64,000 nt of DNA, taken from NCBI RefSeq assembly GCF_900101745.1, contig NZ_FNAD01000012.1:62001-126000 (forward strand), in the 5' to 3' direction. Positions 57,787 through 64,000 of this stretch are shown piece by piece; the stretch's first letter is position 1, and each line of letters begins with the position of its first letter. Below the pieces are notes generated by a model that ran no database searches, had not been told where the DNA came from, and saw only the letters and a program-made list of their open reading frames with translations. This DNA comes from Glycomyces harbinensis. GTDB lineage: Bacteria; Actinomycetota; Actinomycetes; Mycobacteriales; Micromonosporaceae. The position numbers and the translations under genes are program-made.

Positions 57787-59838
57787 ATGAGCACTCAGCA
57801 GCCCCGCCAGCACCCGTTCGGAAACCGATCGAAACCGGAGGGGAAGACCCTCCCGTGGCCCGACCCGGCACTGAGCCGCCGCGGACTCGTCTTCACCGGC
57901 AGCGCGGCCGTCACCGCCGCCGCGGCCGGATGCAGCTTCTTCTCCACCGACCCCGAGGGCGAGGGCGGCGGAGGCGACAAGGGACCCGAAGCCCCCATGC
58001 TCGCCGAGCGCGTCGAAGCCGGCGACCTGCCCCCCGTCGAAGAACGCCTCCCCAAGGAACCGCTGGTCGTCACCGCCACCGAGTCCATCGGCGCCTACGG
58101 CGGCACCTGGACCTCGGCCATCACCGGATCCGCCGACGGCCCCTGGCTGTGGCGCACCGTCAACGACGGCCACCTGCTCGAGCGCTCCCGCGAATGGGAC
58201 GAGATCCTCCCCAACATCGCCACCTCCCTGGAGCCGAACGAGGACGCCTCCGAGTTCACCGTCGTCCTCCGCGAGGGCGTCAAATGGTCCGACGGCGAGC
58301 CGCTCACCACCGCCGACGTCGAGTTCGCCTACAACAGCGTCGCCCTCAACCCCGAACTGACGCAAGGCTTCCCGACCGAACTCTCCTCCACCGACGGCAC
58401 CCCGGCCGTGCTCGAGATCGTCGACGACTACACCTTCACCGTCCGCTTCTCCGGACCCAAGCCGCTCTTTCGCGAGGACATGGCCGTCGGCGTCTCCGGC
58501 CAGCGCTTCACCATGTACCCCCGCCACTACCTCGAGCAGTTCCACGTCGACTTCAACCCGAACGCCGACCAGGAGGCGATCGACGCGGGCTTCGACGGCT
58601 GGGTCGCCCGCTTCACCTCCCTCGGCAACCTCTTCAACTTCCAGTGGGAGAACGCCGAACTGCCGAGCCTGCTCCCGTGGATCTGCAAGAAGCCGATCTC
58701 CGACGCCGACTACGCGCTGTTCGAGCGCAACCCGTACTACTGGAAGGTCGACGAGGAGGGCAGCCAGCTCCCGTACCTGGACGAGGTCCGCTTCAACATC
58801 ATCGCCGACGTCGAGACCATGTTCGCCCACGCCATCAACGGCGACTACGACTTCCACTCGCGCCACTTCAACGACAACTCCCACCGGGCCGACGCGGTCG
58901 ACAACGAGGGCAACGGGAACTACACCGTGGTCGACCTCGAATCGACCTACTCCACCGACATGAACATCGCGTTCAACATGAACCACGAGAACGCCGCCCT
59001 CCGCGCGGTGTTCCAGGACAAGCAGTTCCGCGTCGCCATGTCGCACGCCATCGACCGGCAGGAGCTCATCGACGTCCTGTGGAACCGCGTCGGCGAGCCC
59101 GCCCAGGCCGCGCCCCGGCCCGAGTCCCGGTTCTACGACGAGGCGTTCGACACCCAGTACCTCGAGTTCGACCCCGACCTCGCGAACCAGGTGCTGGACG
59201 AGGCCGGGTACACCACCGGCTCCGACGGCGTGCGCACCGCCGCCGACGGCACGCGCCTCGAGTTCACCGCCGCCGTCGCCGACGACGCCCTCCTGGGCAC
59301 CGTGTGGATCAACGCCCTCGACATGATCGTGGACATGTGGGCCGCGGTCGGCGTTCAGCTCCACGTCGGCAGCCAGCCCCGCGAGAACTGGCAGAACCTC
59401 GTCAACGAGGGCGACTTCGACCTGACCGTGTGGACCGGCGACGGCGGCCACATCGACGAGACCAACTCGGTCTACTGGTACATGGCCGCCGGGCCCGGCG
59501 GCGGGGCGTTCTTCGCCCGCCAGTGGTCCGAGCTCTACACCGCCGGCGCCACCGTGGACCCCTTGATCGTGGAGCCCCCCGCCGCCATCACCGAGCAGTG
59601 GGACCTCTACGACCAGTTCAAGTCCGAACCCGACGAGGCCGCCCGCGACGAGATCTTCAAGCAGATCCTCGCCATCGCCAAGGAGGAGTTCTTCGCGATC
59701 GGCACCGTCCGCGGCCAGGGCGCCTGGGCGGTCGTCACCAACCGGCTCAAGAACGTCGGCGGCTCGATGCCCGAGAACCCCAGCTACGGGACGCCCGGCC
59801 CCGCCGCGCCCGAGCAGTGGTACATCGACGAGAACTAG
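57787..59838 (+). CDS. ABC importer substrate-binding lipoprotein (SBP_bac_5 type)
   Basis: 683 residues. Tat-type signal LSRRGLVFTGSAA ending in lipobox AAGC, so a lipid-anchored binding protein. The mature part is the large family-5 (oligopeptide/oligosaccharide) type: FTVVLREGVKWSDGEPLTTA, YTFTVRFSGPKPL, FRVAMSHAIDRQELIDVLWN, and a C-terminal acidic end. Length is above the ~540-600 typical of peptide binders and suits those for oligosaccharides. GGAAGGAG precedes the ATG at 57787. First of a five-gene importer operon. Confidence 0.9.
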   Translation: MSTQQPRQHPFGNRSKPEGKTLPWPDPALSRRGLVFTGSAAVTAAAAGCSFFSTDPEGEGGGGDKGPEAPMLAERVEAGDLPPVEERLPKEPLVVTATESIGAYGGTWTSAITGSADGPWLWRTVNDGHLLERSREWDEILPNIATSLEPNEDASEFTVVLREGVKWSDGEPLTTADVEFAYNSVALNPELTQGFPTELSSTDGTPAVLEIVDDYTFTVRFSGPKPLFREDMAVGVSGQRFTMYPRHYLEQFHVDFNPNADQEAIDAGFDGWVARFTSLGNLFNFQWENAELPSLLPWICKKPISDADYALFERNPYYWKVDEEGSQLPYLDEVRFNIIADVETMFAHAINGDYDFHSRHFNDNSHRADAVDNEGNGNYTVVDLESTYSTDMNIAFNMNHENAALRAVFQDKQFRVAMSHAIDRQELIDVLWNRVGEPAQAAPRPESRFYDEAFDTQYLEFDPDLANQVLDEAGYTTGSDGVRTAADGTRLEFTAAVADDALLGTVWINALDMIVDMWAAVGVQLHVGSQPRENWQNLVNEGDFDLTVWTGDGGHIDETNSVYWYMAAGPGGGAFFARQWSELYTAGATVDPLIVEPPAAITEQWDLYDQFKSEPDEAARDEIFKQILAIAKEEFFAIGTVRGQGAWAVVTNRLKNVGGSMPENPSYGTPGPAAPEQWYIDEN

Positions 59839-59856
59839 CGGGCTGAGGAAACGACA

Positions 59857-60852
59857 GTGGTTCGATACCTGGGTCGCCGCGTGCTCTACATGGCGGCGAC
59901 GCTGCTGGCGATCTCGCTGGTGGTGTTCGTCATCATCAACCTGCCGCCCGGCGACTACGTGACCGCCCTCCAGTCCCGCTACGCGGTCCAGGGCCAGGGC
60001 CTGAACCCGCAGGACCTCGAGAACCTGCGGGTCAGGTACGGCCTCGACGGCAATCTGCTGCAGCAGTACTGGCACTGGTTCACGCAGATCGTCGTGCACG
60101 GCGATCTGGGCATGTCCTTCGAGCACGAGAAGCCCGTCGCCCAGGTCATCGCGCCGCGCCTGGGCTGGACCATCGCGGTCTCGGTCATCACGCTCCTGGT
60201 GACCTGGGCGCTGGCCTTCCCGATCGGCGTCTACTCCGCCGTCAAGCAGCACTCGGCCGGCGACTACGCCGTGACGACCGTGGGCTTCCTGGGCCTGGCG
60301 ACGCCGAACTTCCTGATCGCGCTGGTGTTCATCTACTTCAGCGTGACCTGGTTCGGCTCGGTCCCTTCTGGACTGTGCTCGCCGGAGTGGTGCGACGCCG
60401 CGTGGAACCTCGGGAAGCTCCTGGACCTGCTGGGCCACCTGTGGATCCCGATGATCGTCATCGGCACCGGCGGCGTCGCGGGACTCGTGCGGATCATCCG
60501 CAACAACCTCCTGGACGAGCTGCACCGCCCCTACGTCACGGCCGCGCGCGCCCGCGGCGTCCCCGAGGGCGCGCTGCTGCGCCGCTACCCGCTGCGCGTG
60601 GCGCTCAACCCGTTCGTGTCCACGATCGGCTGGATCCTGCCGCTGCTGCTGGTCGGCGACATCGTCGTCGGCCAGATCCTGAGCCTGCCGACGCTGGGCC
60701 CGATCCTGTTGGGCTCCTTGAAGAGCCAGGACATGTACCTGGCCGGCTCGATCATCATGGTCCTCAGCGTGGTCACCGTCATCGGCACACTGATCTCGGA
60801 CCTCCTGCTCGGCTGGCTCGACCCCCGCATCCGACTCGGACACCAGAGGTGA
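59857..60852 (+). CDS. ABC importer permease, OppB type
   Basis: 331 residues, six helices. Start RYLGRRVLYMAATLLAISLVV and the LPPGD turn are typical of OppB/DppB. The EAA coupling loop is YVTAARARGVPEGALLRRYPL. GTG start with GAGGA upstream, 19 bp after the binding-protein gene. The region between helices 3 and 4 carries two Cys (SGLCSPEWC) in a predicted outer loop, perhaps a disulfide. Confidence 0.92.
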   Translation: MVRYLGRRVLYMAATLLAISLVVFVIINLPPGDYVTALQSRYAVQGQGLNPQDLENLRVRYGLDGNLLQQYWHWFTQIVVHGDLGMSFEHEKPVAQVIAPRLGWTIAVSVITLLVTWALAFPIGVYSAVKQHSAGDYAVTTVGFLGLATPNFLIALVFIYFSVTWFGSVPSGLCSPEWCDAAWNLGKLLDLLGHLWIPMIVIGTGGVAGLVRIIRNNLLDELHRPYVTAARARGVPEGALLRRYPLRVALNPFVSTIGWILPLLLVGDIVVGQILSLPTLGPILLGSLKSQDMYLAGSIIMVLSVVTVIGTLISDLLLGWLDPRIRLGHQR

Positions 60853-60859
60853 CGCCCCG

Positions 60860-62017
60860 ATGAGTCCGCAACCCGCGCCCCTGGAAGAGGGCGAAGGCAT
60901 CCCGCCCGAGAACTCGGCCGAGGCCGTGCGCACCCGCGCCCCCCAGCGCAAGCTCGTGTGGTGGGCCTTCAAGAAGCACAAGCTGGCCCTGGTCTCGGCC
61001 TGGCTGCTCGCCGGCATGCTCGTCGTGATCGCCCTGTGCGAGTTCATGGCCCCGTTCGACGACCGCCACCGCGACTCCGAGTACACCACCGCGCCGCCCC
61101 AGGTCCTCAAGCTGTGGGACACCGACGGCCCCGAGGGCTTCCGGTGGGGCCTGCACGTGGACGGCTACACGTCCGAACAGGACCCGCGGTCCCTGCGGAT
61201 CACCTACGAGGCGAACCCCGAGGACCGCGTCGAGGTCGGGTTCTTCGTCAAGGGCGAGGCGTACGAGCTGTTCGGGCTCATCCCGATGGACCGGCACCTC
61301 ATCGGCCCCAAGGACGTCGACGACCCGATGTACCTGTTCGGGACCACGACGGACGGCCAGGACCTGCTGAGCCAGCTCGTCTACGCGACCCGCGTCTCGG
61401 CCTCGGTCGGCATCATCGGCGTGCTGCTGGCGTTCATGCTCGGCATCGTGCTCGGCGCCGTCTCGGGCTACTTCGGCGGGTGGATCGACAACGCGGTGCA
61501 GCGGCTCATCGAGCTGATCATGGCGGTCCCGTCGATCCCGCTGTGGCTCGGCCTCGCGGCCGCGCTGCCGACCCAGATGGGGCCGGTGGGCCGGTACTTC
61601 ATCATCACCACGATCCTCGCGCTCGTGGCGTGGACGGGCCTCGCCAGAGAAGTGCGCGGGCGGTTCCTCGCCCTGCGCAGCGAGGAGTTCGTGACCTCGG
61701 CGCGGCTGGACGGATCCAGCCACGGCCGCGTCATGTTCCGGCACATGCTGCCCTCGTTCTCCTCGCACATCATCGCGGCGCTGTCGCTGTCGATCCCGGG
61801 CATGATCCTGGCCGAGACCGCGCTGTCGTGGCTGGGCATGGGCCTGCGCCCGCCGGCGGTCTCCTGGGGCGTGCAGCTCCAGGACGCGAGCAAGTGGAGC
61901 GTCCTGTCGGGCGCGCCGTGGCTGCTCATCCCGGGCCTGTGCGTGGTGCTCGTGGTCCTGGCGTTCAACTTCGTCGGCGACGGCCTCCGCGACGCCGCCG
62001 ACCCCTACAAGCACTAG
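60860..62017 (+). CDS. ABC importer permease, OppC type
   Basis: 385 residues. An N-terminal helix is followed by a ~130-residue outer insertion (residues ~60-170, rich in Asp/Glu/Arg) that is longer than in peptide OppC proteins. Five further helices follow with the EAA loop [19 protein letters not shown]. End [15 protein letters not shown] matches the family ending GDGLRDALDP. The extended insertion is seen in transporters for sugars rather than peptides. It starts 7 bp after OppB. Confidence 0.92.
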   Translation: MSPQPAPLEEGEGIPPENSAEAVRTRAPQRKLVWWAFKKHKLALVSAWLLAGMLVVIALCEFMAPFDDRHRDSEYTTAPPQVLKLWDTDGPEGFRWGLHVDGYTSEQDPRSLRITYEANPEDRVEVGFFVKGEAYELFGLIPMDRHLIGPKDVDDPMYLFGTTTDGQDLLSQLVYATRVSASVGIIGVLLAFMLGIVLGAVSGYFGGWIDNAVQRLIELIMAVPSIPLWLGLAAALPTQMGPVGRYFIITTILALVAWTGLAREVRGRFLALRSEEFVTSARLDGSSHGRVMFRHMLPSFSSHIIAALSLSIPGMILAETALSWLGMGLRPPAVSWGVQLQDASKWSVLSGAPWLLIPGLCVVLVVLAFNFVGDGLRDAADPYKH

Positions 62018-62026
62018 GTGAGGGCG

Positions 62027-63045
<1,019 letters not shown>

Positions 63046-63049
<4 letters not shown>

Positions 63050-64000
63050 CCGAACCGCTGCTGGAGATCCGCGACCTCCACGTCCGCTTCCCGGTGCGCC
63101 GCAACCTGCTCGGGCGCACCACCGTCGAGAACCACGCCGTCTCCGGCGTCGACCTGACCCTCAAAGCGGGGGAGACCCTCGCGCTCGTGGGTGAGTCGGG
63201 GTGCGGCAAGACCACGCTCGGGCGCACCATCGTGGGCGCGCAGAAGGCCACGAGCGGCTCGATCCTGTTCGAGGGCAGGGACTTGACGGCGATGGGCGGG
63301 CGCGAGCGCGCGCCGCTGCGCCGCCAGATCCGCATGGTCTTCCAGGACCCGTTCTCGTCGCTCAACCCGCGGTTCACGCTGCGGCAGATCATCGGCGACC
63401 CGCTGGTGGCCACCGGGGAGGCGCGCGGGTCGGAGCTGGAGGACCGCATCGCCGAGATGATGCGGCGCGTGGGCCTGAGCCCGGACTACATGGACCGGTA
63501 CCCGCACGCGTTCTCCGGCGGGCAGCGCCAGCGCGTCAACATCGCGCGGGCGCTGATCGTGAACCCGCGCCTGGTGGTCGCCGACGAGCCGGTGTCCGCT
63601 CTGGACGTCTCGGTGCGGGCGCAGATCCTCAACCTGCTCAGGGAGCTCCAGGCCGAGTTCGGCCTGACGTACCTGTTCATCTCGCACGACCTGTCGGTGG
63701 TCGAGAACCTCGCCGACCGCGTCGCGGTCATGTACTTCGGGCGGATCGTCGAGCTCGCCGGGACCGCCGACCTGTACGAGCGCCCGCGGCACCCGTACAC
63801 CGAGGCGCTCATGTCGGCCGTGCCGATCCCCGATCCCGCCCTGAAGGGCCGCGGGGGCCGCATCCTGCTGCCCGACGAGCTGCCGGACCCGGCGAACCCG
63901 CCGCCGGGCTGCGCGTTCGCTCGCCGCTGCCGCTACGCCGAGGAGGGCCGCTGCGACACCGGGACGATCGAGTTGCGGGACGGCGCCCGCTGCGTGCGCA
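63046..64000 (+). CDS. ABC importer ATPase, OppF type, 3' end outside window
   Basis: At least 318 residues, cut by the right edge. Walker [14 protein letters not shown]-loop [11 protein letters not shown], signature FSGGQRQR, Walker [17 protein letters not shown], switch His [13 protein letters not shown], and the C-terminal extension with Cys ([16 protein letters not shown]). Starts in the ATGA that ends OppD. Both ATPases have intact motifs, as is normal for Opp importers. Confidence 0.93.

Noticed and set aside
57673..61122. 1149-codon minus-strand frame
   Set aside because: Antisense shadow of the importer operon; low-complexity Val/Gly/Asp/His sequence.

Overview
The window is chromosomal DNA from a high-GC actinomycete. 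The arrangement tig / clpP1-clpP2 / clpX, an etfB-etfA pair, cysteine desulfurase-mnmA-MetE-like, ligA followed by a GGDEF-EAL protein, then gatC-gatA-gatB is the housekeeping layout of Micromonosporales/Glycomycetales-type actinobacteria. I favour Glycomycetaceae, but only loosely. Codon use is uniformly GC-rich and I see no insertion sequence, prophage, integron, tRNA, rRNA or CRISPR array.

Layout. 1-6.6 kb: protein quality control (trigger factor, ClpP1, ClpP2, ClpX), with a CPBP protease and a methyltransferase in between. 6.7-9.0 kb: small membrane protein and electron-transfer flavoprotein. 9.3-14.5 kb: biotin uptake (BioY), a helix-turn-helix regulator, then a tightly overlapping cysteine desulfurase / MnmA / MetE-like operon for sulfur transfer, tRNA thiolation and methyl transfer. 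14.5-21.8 kb: sulfotransferase, a DUF4173 membrane protein with a 23-glutamine tract, VIT and CorA metal transporters, and an ABC exporter-TetR operon with two matching operators. 21.9-29.3 kb: PhoX-like Tat protein, LigA, a GGDEF-EAL c-di-GMP enzyme and an ECF sigma factor. 29.3-36.5 kb: two VOC proteins, a DUF485/ActP acetate-type symporter pair, and a LytS/LytTR two-component operon with its own SSS transporter, whose gene junctions are bridged by two similar micro-ORFs. 36.6-41.8 kb: an Erm rRNA methyltransferase with a probable macrolide-sensing leader peptide, a membrane-anchored receiver-domain protein, GNAT, a divergent TetR/ene-reductase pair with its operator, and a P-loop kinase. 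42.0-46.9 kb: class C beta-lactamase-like protein and a heterodimeric ABC exporter whose two halves have lost complementary ATPase motifs. 47.2-50.5 kb: gatCAB amidotransferase. 50.5-56.4 kb: MgtE with a short leader ORF, metallophosphoesterase, PQQ-type sugar dehydrogenase and a D-2-hydroxyacid dehydrogenase. 56.4-64 kb: two PH-like membrane proteins and an Opp-type ABC importer operon cut by the right edge.

The most unusual item is a pair of exactly co-linear 163-bp palindromic elements at 50545-50707 and 55225-55387. Their non-palindromic boxes are conserved while four stem segments differ between copies and remain self-complementary. They lie in direct orientation on either side of the mgtE-phosphoesterase-sugar dehydrogenase block. 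Other points of interest are the erm leader peptide carrying an Arg-Leu-Arg motif, the paired micro-ORFs in the LytS/LytTR operon, the split-function ABC pair, and several clear dyad operators (TetR-type before the ABC operon and the ene-reductase, ACCGAAA-type before the importer, GTTACT-type before etfB).
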